A program made the position numbers and the translations under genes. Shown piece by piece: positions 8,730-18,560 of a stretch of DNA of 33,759 nt; position 1 is the stretch's first letter, and every line of letters starts with the position of its first letter. The notes under the pieces were generated by a model. That model was not told the DNA's origin and ran no database searches. It saw nothing but the letters and a program-made list of their open reading frames with translations. The stretch spans positions 1 to 33,759 of the forward strand of contig NTKD01000013.1 of the NCBI GenBank assembly GCA_002457275.1, read 5' to 3'. This stretch comes from OM182 bacterium MED-G24. Lineage in GTDB: Bacteria > Pseudomonadota > Gammaproteobacteria > Pseudomonadales > Azotimanducaceae.

Positions 8730-9794
8730 TTGAACGACGCTGAAGTCCTACCTCAGAACAGGCCGGTCGCTCGCATCGATCTGACTGCGATCGTCAACAA
8801 TTGTCAGGTTGTGCGAGGCTTGGCAACAGGCAGTCGGATTATGGCGGTGGTCAAGGCGGATGCCTACGGTCATGGTCTACCGCAGGTTGCACGCGCAATT
8901 GCGCCATGGGTGGATGCGCTGGCAGTGGCACGGGTCGCCGAAGCCGTAGAACTGCGTAAGAGCGACATCGGCTGCGATATCGTTGTTCTTCAGGGCTTCA
9001 CATCGAGGTCCGAGTTGGCTGACTGCGCGGTCAACCATTTCTTGCCGGTCGTGCATACGGAGACCCAGATCCGGTTGATGAAGGAGGAACCCGAACTTCC
9101 GGTCTGGATTAAGGTTGATACCGGAATGCACCGCCTTGGGCTGACGTCCTCGCGATTACAGGATGTCAGCCCGGTTCTGAATGTAGTCGGTGTGATGAGT
9201 CACCTGGCCAACTCTGATCAGCACGATCATCCGATGAACAAGGCACAACTGAGTGAACTTCTGTCCTGTGCCCGCGGACTGGGCTGTCCCCTGAGTATTG
9301 CCAACTCGGGTGCTGTGTTGTCTCTGCCCGAATGTCACCTGGACTGGGTTCGACCGGGGATCATGTTGTTTGGCGCGTCAGCGGATGGTCGGGAGGAGTC
9401 CCGGATTCGGGAAGCAATGTCCCTGACGGCACCGGTTCTCTCACTACAGTCACTGAGGGTCGGCGATTCGGTGGGCTATGGCAGCACTTGGAAGGCAAGC
9501 GAGGCGTGCCGGATTGCGGTGGTGGGAGTTGGGTATGCAGACGGCTACCCTCGCGAGATCGACGGTGGCGAAGTACAGACCGCTGCAGGTCGAAGACCGA
9601 TCGTCGGACGAGTATCGATGGATATGCTAACGATTCTTCTGAGGGAGGAAGACCATCTTGATGTGGGTGACCAGGTGACATTGTGGGGTGATGGTCTCAG
9701 TATCCGTGAGGTTGTTGCGTGGGCTGGGACTGTTCCGTACACACTGATGACCGGTCTCACGGGACGGGTTCACCGGGAATACATCGAGCCGTGA
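8730..9794 (+). CDS. alr: Alanine racemase (PLP-dependent)
   Basis: Alr interconverts L- and D-alanine for peptidoglycan synthesis in the cytoplasm. The 354-residue product from TTG 8730 has the PLP-lysine motif VKADAYGHG with the Schiff-base Lys at residue 42. The second catalytic base is Tyr250 in VGYGSTWKA. Other family stretches are HRLGLT, ANSGAVLSL, VRPGIMLFG and GRVSMDM. The fold is an N-terminal TIM barrel (about 1-230) and a C-terminal beta domain. It starts 30 bp after dnaB and is followed by radA after 7 bp, matching the dnaB-alr-radA order of related genomes. No transporter is next to it, so the biosynthetic rather than the catabolic (dadX) form is the better call. Confidence 0.94.
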   Translation: MNDAEVLPQNRPVARIDLTAIVNNCQVVRGLATGSRIMAVVKADAYGHGLPQVARAIAPWVDALAVARVAEAVELRKSDIGCDIVVLQGFTSRSELADCAVNHFLPVVHTETQIRLMKEEPELPVWIKVDTGMHRLGLTSSRLQDVSPVLNVVGVMSHLANSDQHDHPMNKAQLSELLSCARGLGCPLSIANSGAVLSLPECHLDWVRPGIMLFGASADGREESRIREAMSLTAPVLSLQSLRVGDSVGYGSTWKASEACRIAVVGVGYADGYPREIDGGEVQTAAGRRPIVGRVSMDMLTILLREEDHLDVGDQVTLWGDGLSIREVVAWAGTVPYTLMTGLTGRVHREYIEP

Positions 9795-9801
9795 GATCGC
9801 T

Positions 9802-11175
9802 GTGGCCAAAGTAAAAACAGTCTATGTCTGCACTGAGTGTGGCTCTGAACATGCCAAGTGGCAGGGGCAGTGCAATGACTGCGGTGAATGGAACACGCTG
9901 AAGTCTTTCAACACGGGACCTGTCTCGCGCCCGCGTGCCGGCACAGGAAGTGGCTATACGGGCCAACACGAGCCGCCCAAACCATTGGCGGAAGTGGACG
10001 CACGTTCTATGCCACGAATCGACACGGGTTCGACAGAATTGGATCGTGTCCTGGGCGGTGGCCTGGTTCCCGGCTCCGCGGTCTTGATTGGTGGTGAGCC
10101 GGGCGCCGGCAAAAGCACACTGTTGATTCAGGTCCTCTGTCGGTTGGCAGAGGATCACCGCGCCCTGTATATCACTGGTGAAGAGAGTCTGGCGCAACTG
10201 GCGATGCGTGCGTCGCGGTTGCAGTTGCCTCAAGATAAACTGCATGTCATGGCGCAGACGAGCGTTGAGACGATTACGACCTATTGGCGCGACTACGATC
10301 CAAAACTGGTGGTGGTCGACTCGATTCAGGTCATGCAGTCTGAACATGTGGATTCCGCACCCGGTGGTGTTGCTCAGGTGAGGGAATCTGCTGCATCCTT
10401 GATACGCCATGCCAAGCAGACCGACACAGTGCTCATTCTGGTCGGACACGTAACGAAAGATGGCAACCTTGCGGGGCCCAGGGTACTCGAGCACATGATC
10501 GATTGTTTTGTGATGCTGGAGGGAGACCCCGATTCCCGATATCGCACGCTGAGGGTCAACAAAAACCGGTTTGGTGCCGTCAACGAGCTAGGCATCTTCG
10601 CGATGATGGACAAAGGACTGCTTGAGGTCAGCAATCCATCCGCGATCTTTCTGAATCGTTCAGAGGAAGACACAACCGGCAGCGTGGTCATGGTGGTCTG
10701 GGAGGGTACGAGGCCGCTTCTCGTGGAGGCGCAGGCGCTCGTTGATCAGGGGTCAGCTGGTCATCCACGTCGTGTGGCCGTCGGCTTTGAGACGAATCGT
10801 CTGGCGATGCTGCTCGCTGTTTTACACAGGCATGGTGGGCTGCAGCTGTCAGATCAGGATGTGTTTGTGAACGCGGTCGGTGGTATTCGTGTCGATGAGA
10901 CCAGCAGCGATCTAGCGCTATTGCTGGCGATCATTTCAAGTTTTCGAAATCGACCTTTACCTCAGGATCTGGTGTGTTTCGGTGAGGTCGGTCTTTCGGG
11001 AGAAATCAGACCGGTTCCTAACGGTGTTGAACGGCTTCGCGAGGCGGCGAAACATGGGTTCAAGCGGTGTATCGTGCCGAAGGCGAACGTACCAAAAACC
11101 CCATTGCCAGGGATGCGCATTACGGGCGTGAGCAAACTGAATGAGGCATTGGATGTCCTGGACGATGGTCGCTAG
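9802..11175 (+). CDS. radA: DNA repair protein RadA
   Basis: RadA is a hexameric RecA-like helicase that promotes branch migration in recombination and repair. The product is 457 residues from a GTG start and has all four family parts. There is a CxxC-CxxC zinc finger (CTECGSEHAKWQGQCNDCG, about 10-28), Walker A GEPGAGKST at about 98-106, the RadA-specific KNRFG motif at about 254-258, and a Lon-like C-terminal domain (about 280-450, with QDVFVNAVGGIRVDE and GEVGLSGEIRPV). It starts 7 bp after alr and is probably cotranscribed with it. Confidence 0.96.
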   Translation: MAKVKTVYVCTECGSEHAKWQGQCNDCGEWNTLKSFNTGPVSRPRAGTGSGYTGQHEPPKPLAEVDARSMPRIDTGSTELDRVLGGGLVPGSAVLIGGEPGAGKSTLLIQVLCRLAEDHRALYITGEESLAQLAMRASRLQLPQDKLHVMAQTSVETITTYWRDYDPKLVVVDSIQVMQSEHVDSAPGGVAQVRESAASLIRHAKQTDTVLILVGHVTKDGNLAGPRVLEHMIDCFVMLEGDPDSRYRTLRVNKNRFGAVNELGIFAMMDKGLLEVSNPSAIFLNRSEEDTTGSVVMVVWEGTRPLLVEAQALVDQGSAGHPRRVAVGFETNRLAMLLAVLHRHGGLQLSDQDVFVNAVGGIRVDETSSDLALLLAIISSFRNRPLPQDLVCFGEVGLSGEIRPVPNGVERLREAAKHGFKRCIVPKANVPKTPLPGMRITGVSKLNEALDVLDDGR

Positions 11176-11281
11176 TCTTGCAGGCATGAACCTGGTTGCT
11201 CCGGCCTCGATTGGGACGCCTGAGATTAATGGAAGGCATCGCCGGTCATTGTTCTAGATTGTCAAAAACAGGAGACTCACG

Positions 11282-11734
11282 ATGCGACTTCCAGAATCCT
11301 TCATCAGGCTGATGAACCCGATTATCTATCTGGTTCTGGCAACGCCACTGCGCTTCTTCTTCGTACGCACGCTCCTCGCTCTGCGTGTACTAGGGCGCGC
11401 TACAGGCAGAAGTATCACGACGCCACTTCGATTCGAAAAAAGCGGTGACGCGGTGCGATGTTTCACCTCTGTGGATACGTTCTGGTGGCGGAACGTCAAA
11501 GCGGCCAAAGAGGTACAGCTACTGATTAGGGGCCAGTGGTATCGGGCGAGTGCGCAGGTGACGTCGGATGATCCTGACGTGTTGCGGCCTGCACTCGAGC
11601 ATATGTTGCGGATCTACCCCCAGGATGCGGCCTACCAGAACATTAGAATGATTGCGGGTAAACCTCACCCTGATGATCTTCAGGCCGCCGCACGGCGGGC
11701 GGTTCTCGTTGACTTCACGCTTCTGTCCGCGTAA
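11282..11734 (+). CDS. Split-barrel flavin/deazaflavin-binding family protein (DUF385/Ddn-like)
   Basis: This 150-residue protein resembles the deazaflavin-dependent nitroreductase-like family (PF04075). After a hydrophobic N-terminal segment it has GRATGRSITTPLRFEKSGD, the equivalent of the family's G-R-x-S-G-R-x-R-T-T-P-L motif. VDTFWWRNVKAAKEVQLLI follows, where the family has H-P-x-W-W-x-N-L. The normally conserved His-Pro is replaced by Thr-Phe. Members act as F420- or flavin-dependent reductases, but many are of unknown function, and there is no F420 synthesis gene in this window. AGGAG lies 8-12 bp before the ATG. It stands between radA and a PhyH gene with gaps of about 100 bp, so it may be monocistronic. 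Confidence 0.65.
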   Translation: MRLPESFIRLMNPIIYLVLATPLRFFFVRTLLALRVLGRATGRSITTPLRFEKSGDAVRCFTSVDTFWWRNVKAAKEVQLLIRGQWYRASAQVTSDDPDVLRPALEHMLRIYPQDAAYQNIRMIAGKPHPDDLQAAARRAVLVDFTLLSA

Positions 11735-11818
11735 CTGGCTGCTGTTATCCAGGTGAAACCAGCATCGGGCTGACTTATGATCTGGATCAAACTGTTAGTG
11801 ACCTAAGTGAGAAAAAAC

Positions 11819-12967
11819 ATGTCCGAGACGCAGGACAAGAGCTCTTCGGCTTCAGGGGAGCTTCCGATGCCGGCGGATACCGAGGCAACCATTGCCCGTC
11901 TGCAGGCTGAGAACGCGACCTTGCGAGCTGAGCTGGAGCAGTTACGAGGCTTTCCTGCGGTTGCTTTTGAAGACGATGATGACAGGACCTGGGAAACAGA
12001 AATGGCAGCCGGTATCACTTATGCCGATGGGGTTTCCCACGCCAGCGCCAGATCTTCAGGCCGTGTGCTGAAACACCTGGCAGGCCTGTCGGGAGCGCGC
12101 GGCGACGCGGGTCAGATCCGCGATAGCAGCGAATTTGAGTATCTGCCGAAACCGAGCAGCGAAAAGGCACAACTGGAAGCAGATTTTGTGCGCTGGGGCT
12201 ACTGCCTGGTCGAAGATGCCATGTCTCCGGAGCAGGTGAAGGCGCAGCTCGATCGGTTGATTGAGCAGGCTGAAGCGGAACGGTCTGATGACAAGGCCAT
12301 TGTTACCAGCGGGCACAATACCGGTCAGCTAGTGAACAACCTCGTCCTTAAAGGTCAGGTGTTCAGAGATGCCGTGGAGTTCGCGGAGTCGGCTGCGCAG
12401 AAAGGTCCGCTGGTGGACGAACTATTGACCAAGATCATGGGTAAGGGATTTGGGCTTGGGTGTGCGCACGGTGCCATCGTTCATCAGGGTGGTGGATTGC
12501 AGGAGCTGCACATTGACCAGGGCAGCGTGCCAATGCCGTATCCACCGTTCCCTTTCGGTTCCTTGATTATCTGGTGTTATTCCGATTTCAGCCTTGCCAA
12601 TGGAGGCACCTATATTGTGCCGGGTTCACATCGCAGCGCAGGTGGTGCGACATCGTTCCACTCGGGATCTGACCTTGTCGCGATGCTCGACACAGAGCCC
12701 GGGCTCGTAGCTATTTGCGCACCTCCCGGAACCTGTATCGTGACGGATACACGGGTCTTGCATTGTGGCGGTAAGCGTACCGCGCCGGGAACACGGTATG
12801 CGATGCGTTGTCATTACAACAGACACTACATACGTGCGCTGCACGAACACTCTCAGGCGAATCTGCATGTGCCTGACGGTATCTATGAGGTGCTTTCAGA
12901 TCGACTAAAGCACATGATGGGGATCACGTTGAACAATCCGGACCCCGTCAGGGAAATGAAGCGCTAG
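11819..12967 (+). CDS. Phytanoyl-CoA dioxygenase (PhyH) family Fe(II)/2-oxoglutarate oxygenase
   Basis: The 382-residue product (from ATG 11819; an upstream GTG adds four residues) has a double-stranded beta-helix oxygenase domain from about residue 120. Metal ligands fit His231 and Asp233 (LHIDQG) and His315 (LHCGGKR), with Arg326 as the expected 2-oxoglutarate anchor. [14 protein letters not shown] is a typical PhyH stretch. Such enzymes hydroxylate small molecules or CoA esters; the substrate is unknown. An N-terminal segment (about 20-45, [21 protein letters not shown] region) has heptad leucines and looks like a short coiled coil, not usual for PhyH enzymes. The last four bases (CTAG) are shared with the end of the convergent ettA gene. 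Confidence 0.85.
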   Translation: MSETQDKSSSASGELPMPADTEATIARLQAENATLRAELEQLRGFPAVAFEDDDDRTWETEMAAGITYADGVSHASARSSGRVLKHLAGLSGARGDAGQIRDSSEFEYLPKPSSEKAQLEADFVRWGYCLVEDAMSPEQVKAQLDRLIEQAEAERSDDKAIVTSGHNTGQLVNNLVLKGQVFRDAVEFAESAAQKGPLVDELLTKIMGKGFGLGCAHGAIVHQGGGLQELHIDQGSVPMPYPPFPFGSLIIWCYSDFSLANGGTYIVPGSHRSAGGATSFHSGSDLVAMLDTEPGLVAICAPPGTCIVTDTRVLHCGGKRTAPGTRYAMRCHYNRHYIRALHEHSQANLHVPDGIYEVLSDRLKHMMGITLNNPDPVREMKR

Positions 12968-14634
12968 CCAAGCCCGCGATACTTTACGCGCGTGGGTGTA
13001 TTTGCACTCTCGCCAAGTCGGCGCTTGCGATCCTCTTCGTATTCGGTGAAGTTACCCGCGAACCACTCGACGCGACTGTCACCTTCAAAGGCGAGCATAT
13101 GAGTCGCGACACGATCCAAAAACCAGCGATCATGTGAGATCACAAGCGCTGTGCCGGGAAAAGCTTCGATCGCCACTTCCAGTGCCTGCAAGGTCTCAAC
13201 ATCCAGGTCGTTTGTAGGCTCATCCAGAAGAAGAACGTTTGCTCCCTTTTTCAGCAGCTTGGCAAGATGAACGCGATTACGCTCGCCACCCGATAGATCG
13301 CCCACTCTCTTCTGTTGGTCAGCGCCTTTAAAATTGAAACGACTGACATAGCCACGTGAGGATGTCTCGTATTTGCCGATCTGGAGAATATCGAGACCAT
13401 CGGAAATCTCCTCCCACACGTTTTTATCCGCGTCAAGGTCGTCGCGGGATTGGTCCACGTAGCCCACCTCAACGGTTTCACCGATCTTAATCGATCCATC
13501 GTCGGGCGTCTCCTGGCCGCAGATCATGCGAAACAATGTTGTCTTGCCAGCACCGTTGCCGCCAATGATGCCGACGATTGCACCTTTTGGGATACTGAAG
13601 GTGAGGTTGTCGATGAGCAGCTTGTCGTCGAATTTTTTACAGACCCCTTTGGCTTCAAAAACCTGGTCGCCCAGGCGTGGTCCAGGTGGGATATAGAGTT
13701 CGAGGGTTTCATTTCGCTGCTGGAATTCTTCCGAATTCAGCTCCTCGAAGCGCTGTAATCTCGCGCGGTTTTTGGCTTGTCTTGCTTTGGGCTGAGTACG
13801 AACCCATTCCAGCTCCTGTTTGATTGTGCGCAGGCGTGTTGCTTCACGTTTTTCTTCCACTTCCAGACGCTTTTCCTTGGCGGTCAGCCATGTGGAGTAG
13901 TTGCCTTCAAACGGAATACCGCGACCCCGATCCAGTTCCAGGATCCAGCCGGCAACGTTGTCGAGAAAATATCGATCGTGGGTAACGGCGACGACAGTGC
14001 CAGGGAAGTCGTGAAGAAATCGCTCGAGCCACGCTACGCTTTCGGCGTCCAGGTGGTTGGTAGGCTCGTCCAACAGCAACATGTCCGGGTTGGACAGCAA
14101 CAGGCGACAAAGTGCAACCCGTCGTTTCTCGCCGCCGGACAACATGGTGATGTCCGCGTCATAGGGTGGCAACCGGAGCGCATCGGCGGCCATTTCGATG
14201 CGTCGTGAAAGATCCCAGCCGTCGACGTTGTCGATCGCAATCTGTAGCTCCCCCTGTCTCTCGAGCAGGGCGTTCATCTCATCATCCGACATTGGTTCGG
14301 CAAACTTATCGCTGATGGCGTTGAACTCATCGATGAGATCCTTGATCTCTCTCACGCCATCCTCAACGTTACCCAGCACGTCTTTTCCCGGATCAAGGCC
14401 GGGCTCCTGAGCCAGGTAACCGATCCGTATGTCCGGCTGAGGCCTGGCTTCGCCGATGATATCCGTGTCCACTCCGGCCATGATCTTGAGGAGCGTAGAC
14501 TTTCCGGCACCGTTCAGACCGAGAACCCCGATTTTGGCACCCGGAAAAAAGGACAGGGAAATGTCTTCCAGTATCTTCCGGTTGGGGGGGACGATTTTCC
14601 CAACGCGTGACATTGTGTAGACGTATTGTGCCAT
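12964..14634 (-). CDS. ettA: Energy-dependent translational throttle protein EttA (ABC-F)
   Basis: EttA is a soluble ABC-F ATPase that binds the ribosomal E site and gates entry into elongation according to the ATP/ADP ratio. I start it at ATG 14634 ([20 protein letters not shown]), giving 556 residues, as in E. coli. A longer frame upstream adds 29 unrelated residues. There are two ATPase domains. The first has Walker [10 protein letters not shown] (about 39-47), signature LSGGEKRR and Walker [12 protein letters not shown]. The second has [17 protein letters not shown] and [11 protein letters not shown]. Between them lie the arm and linker with [14 protein letters not shown]. No membrane segment is present. 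It is divergent from nrdR. Confidence 0.96.
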   Translation of the reverse strand: MAQYVYTMSRVGKIVPPNRKILEDISLSFFPGAKIGVLGLNGAGKSTLLKIMAGVDTDIIGEARPQPDIRIGYLAQEPGLDPGKDVLGNVEDGVREIKDLIDEFNAISDKFAEPMSDDEMNALLERQGELQIAIDNVDGWDLSRRIEMAADALRLPPYDADITMLSGGEKRRVALCRLLLSNPDMLLLDEPTNHLDAESVAWLERFLHDFPGTVVAVTHDRYFLDNVAGWILELDRGRGIPFEGNYSTWLTAKEKRLEVEEKREATRLRTIKQELEWVRTQPKARQAKNRARLQRFEELNSEEFQQRNETLELYIPPGPRLGDQVFEAKGVCKKFDDKLLIDNLTFSIPKGAIVGIIGGNGAGKTTLFRMICGQETPDDGSIKIGETVEVGYVDQSRDDLDADKNVWEEISDGLDILQIGKYETSSRGYVSRFNFKGADQQKRVGDLSGGERNRVHLAKLLKKGANVLLLDEPTNDLDVETLQALEVAIEAFPGTALVISHDRWFLDRVATHMLAFEGDSRVEWFAGNFTEYEEDRKRRLGESANTPTRVKYRGLG

Positions 14635-14831
14635 CTTGGTCAGCCTTCGGTGATGTGATCGTGGATACCTGTTCGGCGTGTGCAGTGTACCAAAGCGTTG
14701 CCGTTCATCCGACGTGTCCATCGGAAAAGGTCCGATATAGATTCTGCTGATGTATCAACCACCGCTCATGAACATGGGGTTCTTCTGATTGGCGGAGTAG
14801 AATCGTGGCCTTTATGTCCTGAGGAAGTTCG

Positions 14832-15335
14832 TTGTTCTGTCCCTTCTGTCGTCACGCTGAAACCAAGGTGATTGATTCCCGACTTGTTGCTGAGGGCAAT
14901 CAAGTCCGCCGCCGTCGTGAATGTGCCAGTTGTGGTGAACGCTATACCACGTTTGAAGCTGCTGAGTTAACGATGCCAAGGGTCATCAAATCGAATGGTT
15001 CCCGACAACCTTTTGATGAGGATAAGCTCCGAAGCGGATTGGTTCGCGCACTTGAGAAACGGCCGGTCGACGCGGAGGAGACAGACGCGCTGGTCGCACG
15101 CATCGTGCATCGTCTGCGCGCGACCGGTGAACGGGAACTCGCGACCGGGGTGGTTGGTGAGACCGTCATGGAGGAATTGAGGCAACTGGACGACGTCGCT
15201 TACGTCCGATTCGCGTCCGTGTACCGCAGTTTTCAGGATATCAGTGAGTTCAGTCTGGAGATCGACCGGCTCAATCGCGGCAAACGCCGTGACAAATCAC
15301 GCTCCAAGTCGAAAGGTAAGCGGGACTCAAAATAA
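14832..15335 (+). CDS. nrdR: Transcriptional repressor NrdR
   Basis: NrdR is the zinc-ribbon, ATP-cone repressor of ribonucleotide reductase genes; it senses ATP/dATP. The 167-residue product starts at TTG 14832 (MFCPFCRH), where most homologues start MHCPFC. Zinc ligands are Cys3, Cys6, Cys31 and Cys34. The ATP-cone follows at about 49-139 ([18 protein letters not shown] onward). The C-terminus is extended and basic with KSRSKSKGK-type residues. It is the first gene of a co-directional series with ribD (4 bp gap), the usual order for this cluster. Confidence 0.95.
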   Translation: MFCPFCRHAETKVIDSRLVAEGNQVRRRRECASCGERYTTFEAAELTMPRVIKSNGSRQPFDEDKLRSGLVRALEKRPVDAEETDALVARIVHRLRATGERELATGVVGETVMEELRQLDDVAYVRFASVYRSFQDISEFSLEIDRLNRGKRRDKSRSKSKGKRDSK

Positions 15336-15339
15336 ATCC

Positions 15340-16437
15340 ATGCACGAACATGAACACTTTATGGCGCGCGCCCTGCGTTGTGCAGAGCAGGGAATGTTTA
15401 CGGCGCATCCGAACCCACGGGTCGGCGCAGTCGTCGTCCGGGATGGGCGGATCATCGGTGAGGGCTACCACTTGCGTACCGGGGGCCCACACGCGGAAGT
15501 CGAGGCGCTGACATCGGTGAGCGGCGATGTCAGCGGTACGTCCGTGTATTGCACGATGGAGCCCTGCAGCTTCGAGGGTCGCACACCTTCGTGTGCGCAG
15601 ATGTTGATCGATCGTGGAATCAAACAGTTGATCTATGGGATGGAAGATCCACATCCGAAAAACCGGGGACTCGGTTTCTCAATGTTGAGAACGGCGGGTG
15701 TTGAAGTGATGGGGCCTGTTCTTGAAGCATCTGCCCGACAGTTAAACCCGGGTCATATCAAGCGTTACGAAACAGGCATGCCTTATGTCAGGTTGAAACT
15801 GGCCGCCAGTCTGGATGGCCGGACAGCGCTCGCCAGCGGGGAGAGTCAGTGGATTACGGGTGACGAAGCCCGTCGTGATGTTCAGGCGCTTCGAGCGCGC
15901 AGCGGTGCCATCCTTACCGGCGTTGGTACTGTGAATGCCGACAACCCATCTCTGACGGTCCGTGCAGAGCAACTGGATTCGCCACACGGGGTCATCAGTG
16001 CTGATGTATCACGGAGCATTGCGGTGGTCGATTCCGCGGGAAGCCTGAATCGTACTTCGGCCCTATGCCAGAACCCGTCACTGATTCACTATTGTGGTGT
16101 ACCCGCACGTATTGCGAGTCATGGACAGTCAGTTGTTGCGCCTCTGTCGGGTCGTCGGATTGATCTTTCGTGGGTATTGTCCGATCTTGCCAGCCGGGAC
16201 TGTCACGAGGTGCTGGCTGAGTGTGGGCCGACGCTTGCAGGTGCGCTTATCGATGGCAACCTGGTGGATGAGCTGGTGTTGTACGTGGCGCCAAAATTGA
16301 TAGGTCAGGATGGCAGGCCGTTACTGCATCTCGGAAAAATTGATAGTATGCAGACCGTTGCGCAGTGGACAACGGCTGATGTCCGCCAGGTTGGGCAGGA
16401 CCTGAGAGTGACGCTAAGACCGCCGAATGGGCATTGA
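15340..16437 (+). CDS. ribD: Bifunctional riboflavin biosynthesis protein RibD (deaminase/reductase)
   Basis: RibD performs the second and third steps of riboflavin synthesis: deamination of the pyrimidine from GTP, then NADPH reduction of the ribosyl side chain. ATG 15340 (MHEHEHFMARALRCAEQG) gives 365 residues; a longer frame overlapping nrdR is not homologous. The deaminase domain (1-145) has His51-Ala-Glu53 and the zinc ligands Cys76 and Cys85 in PCSFEGRTPSC; Phe replaces the more common His after PCS. The reductase domain (about 148-360) contains YVRLKLAASLDGRTAL, QWITG and the ECGPTLAGALI stretch. In relatives ribE and ribBA follow; here ribH is next after 106 bp. Confidence 0.95.
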   Translation: MHEHEHFMARALRCAEQGMFTAHPNPRVGAVVVRDGRIIGEGYHLRTGGPHAEVEALTSVSGDVSGTSVYCTMEPCSFEGRTPSCAQMLIDRGIKQLIYGMEDPHPKNRGLGFSMLRTAGVEVMGPVLEASARQLNPGHIKRYETGMPYVRLKLAASLDGRTALASGESQWITGDEARRDVQALRARSGAILTGVGTVNADNPSLTVRAEQLDSPHGVISADVSRSIAVVDSAGSLNRTSALCQNPSLIHYCGVPARIASHGQSVVAPLSGRRIDLSWVLSDLASRDCHEVLAECGPTLAGALIDGNLVDELVLYVAPKLIGQDGRPLLHLGKIDSMQTVAQWTTADVRQVGQDLRVTLRPPNGH

Positions 16438-16543
16438 ACAGATAATGGACGCTCACAATGTGTTTTTTTGGAGCCTATCAGGCCTATGATGCTGCAAAGC
16501 CTGTGAATGCGGTATTGCCTATGAATGCGAGAGCGAGGGTGTC

Positions 16544-17008
16544 ATGAAAACAATCGAAGGAGATCTGACGGCGACGACCGCGCGATTCGCGATCGTAGCG
16601 GGACGCTTTAATGGATTTGTTGTGGAGAGCATGGTGTCGGCGGCTGCCGATACGCTGCGTCGTCATGGTGTCGATGATAACAACATTACATTGGTGCGAG
16701 TGCCCGGGGCGTTTGAACTCCCACTGGCCGTCAAAAAGGTCATCGATCAGGGAAATGTCGACGCGGTTATCACTTTGGGTGCTGTGATCCGTGGTTCGAC
16801 ACCGCACTTTGACTATGTGGCAGGAGAGTGTGCATCCGGAATTGCGTCGATTTCTGTTGAATCAGGCGTGCCGGTGGCTTTTGGCGTCCTGACCACCGAG
16901 ACCATCGAACAGGCGATTGAGCGAGCGGGTACCAAAATGGGCAACAAGGGGGTTGATGCGGCGATGACAGCCCTCGAAATGGTCTCGCTGCTTCGACACC
17001 TCGAATGA
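16544..17008 (+). CDS. ribH: 6,7-dimethyl-8-ribityllumazine synthase
   Basis: RibH condenses 5-amino-6-ribitylaminouracil with dihydroxybutanone phosphate to lumazine, the penultimate riboflavin step. The 154 residues include every family landmark: [12 protein letters not shown] (substrate binding), [28 protein letters not shown] with the catalytic His, [17 protein letters not shown] and the C-terminal [12 protein letters not shown] helix. GAGGGTG precedes the ATG by a few bases. The 106-bp gap before it contains no gene that I can recognise, although riboflavin synthase and RibBA are often encoded there. Confidence 0.96.
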   Translation: MKTIEGDLTATTARFAIVAGRFNGFVVESMVSAAADTLRRHGVDDNNITLVRVPGAFELPLAVKKVIDQGNVDAVITLGAVIRGSTPHFDYVAGECASGIASISVESGVPVAFGVLTTETIEQAIERAGTKMGNKGVDAAMTALEMVSLLRHLE

Positions 17009-17051
17009 CTGTGCTTATTGGATCTGGCCATTGACTGCCGGTAGTCAGTCA

Positions 17052-17468
17052 ATGGCCGCGAGGAGCAAGGCACGTCGCTTCGCTCTCCAGGCGTTGTACC
17101 AGATGCACATGACGGGGTGTTCTCATCATGACGTGCTGGCCGAATTCCTTGCGGATCATGATATGAAAAAGGTCGATACTGATTTGTTGTCAAAACTGCT
17201 TGGTGGTATCGAAGAGAACAAGGCTCAGTTGCTCGAAGATCTGACACCCCTGATGGAGCGTGAAGCCAATCGCCTTGACCCGATAGAGCGAGCGGTGTTG
17301 ATGATTGGCGCATTTGAACTGTCGTACTGCCTGGAAGTCCCATATCGGGTGGCGATTGATGAGAGTATTGATCTGACAAAGCGGTTTGGTGCGATCGAGA
17401 GCCATCGCTTTGTCAATTCGGTTTTGGATCGACTTGCCAGGAAAACACGTTCCCACGAGGTCACCTGA
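17052..17468 (+). CDS. nusB: Transcription antitermination factor NusB
   Basis: NusB pairs with NusE (S10) on boxA RNA to keep polymerase going through rRNA operons. I prefer ATG 17052, since MAARSKARRFALQALYQ matches the usual NusB N-terminus; a TTG at 17031 would add seven residues. That gives 138 residues of all-helical protein, with the conserved LDPIERAVLMIGAFEL and YRVAIDESIDLTKRFGAIESHRFVNSVLD stretches (the latter seen across 17342-17433). It follows ribH by 43 bp, a very common order. Confidence 0.95.
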   Translation: MAARSKARRFALQALYQMHMTGCSHHDVLAEFLADHDMKKVDTDLLSKLLGGIEENKAQLLEDLTPLMEREANRLDPIERAVLMIGAFELSYCLEVPYRVAIDESIDLTKRFGAIESHRFVNSVLDRLARKTRSHEVT

Positions 17469-17558
17469 GCCTGTGACCCCTTGTTGATACAAGTCTGCCA
17501 GCGATGGGTTGTGAAGTAAGGTTACGGCCATTTCCTGGCGCGACTTTCGGAAAAGATC

Positions 17559-18560
17559 ATGCAGGATGAATTCGACGTCATTGATCGTTATTTTGCCGGG
17601 TTTTCCCAGTCTGATCTGGTTCGACTGGGGCCCGGTGACGACTGCGCAATACTCGCGCCACCGTCTGGTGATGATGTTGTTGTTTCAACGGATACGCTGG
17701 CCGCGGGGGTGCACTTTCCTCAGGACGCATCGGGGAATATTGTCGTGCAGCGTGCATTGGGGGCAAACCTCAGTGACCTGGCGGCCATGGGTGCGAACCC
17801 GATGGCGGTGCTGTCTGCCCTGACATTACCCGAAGTTGAAGATGGATTTCTACAGGACCTGTCTGACACGTTTCGTCGCGAATGCGATCGCTGGCAGGTC
17901 CCGCTGGTAGGTGGAAATCTCTGCCAGGGACCGCTCAGTATTACACTCACTGTTATAGGCACGGTGCCGTCCGGTTCTGCGTTGTGCCGGAATGGTGCGA
18001 GAGTTGGCGACGATCTCTATGTCAGCGGGACGTTGGGAGATGCGGCCGCGGGACTGCAATATCTGGCTAACCCCGTGAACGCCCGCGACGTCCCGGATAA
18101 CGTTGCCAAGGCACTCATCGATCGTTACGAGCGCCCCGTTCCCCGGCTCGCGGTGGGTCAGAAACTACGACCATTGGCCTCGGCCGCGATTGATATCTCC
18201 GATGGCTTTTCGTCCGATCTGGTTCACCTGTGTCAGGCGAGTGGTGTGGATGCGACAGTAGAATTGGCAGATCTACCGGTTTCCGAGGCATTGTCGCGGT
18301 TGTTTCCGGACGAGCGGGATCAACTGGCTCTGCACGGTGGTGATGACTATGAGCTTTGTTTTACCGCTGACCCTGAACATCGGGATGTCATCGATGGGCT
18401 TAGCAGTTCCCTTGGCTTGACACTGACCCGCGTTGGCAGCATGGGTGTGGCGGGTGGTGGTGCACCGTTGACGTTTCTGCGAAATGGCCAGATCACAAAA
18501 GCCGGTTCCGGTGGATATCGCCATTTCTCCAGGGCTGATGACACAGGCGGGACCCGGTGA
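17559..18560 (+). CDS. thiL: Thiamine-monophosphate kinase
   Basis: ThiL phosphorylates thiamine monophosphate to the active diphosphate cofactor. The 333-residue product starts MQDEFDVIDRYFAGF. It has the PurM-like fold with GPGDDCAIL, VVSTDTLAAGVHFP (metal-binding Asp), NLSDLAAMGANPMA, GGNLCQGPLSIT and the late LHGGDDYELCFTA motif. The stop overlaps the GTG start of pgpA by 4 bp, so nusB-thiL-pgpA appear to be one transcription unit. Confidence 0.95.
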   Translation: MQDEFDVIDRYFAGFSQSDLVRLGPGDDCAILAPPSGDDVVVSTDTLAAGVHFPQDASGNIVVQRALGANLSDLAAMGANPMAVLSALTLPEVEDGFLQDLSDTFRRECDRWQVPLVGGNLCQGPLSITLTVIGTVPSGSALCRNGARVGDDLYVSGTLGDAAAGLQYLANPVNARDVPDNVAKALIDRYERPVPRLAVGQKLRPLASAAIDISDGFSSDLVHLCQASGVDATVELADLPVSEALSRLFPDERDQLALHGGDDYELCFTADPEHRDVIDGLSSSLGLTLTRVGSMGVAGGGAPLTFLRNGQITKAGSGGYRHFSRADDTGGTR

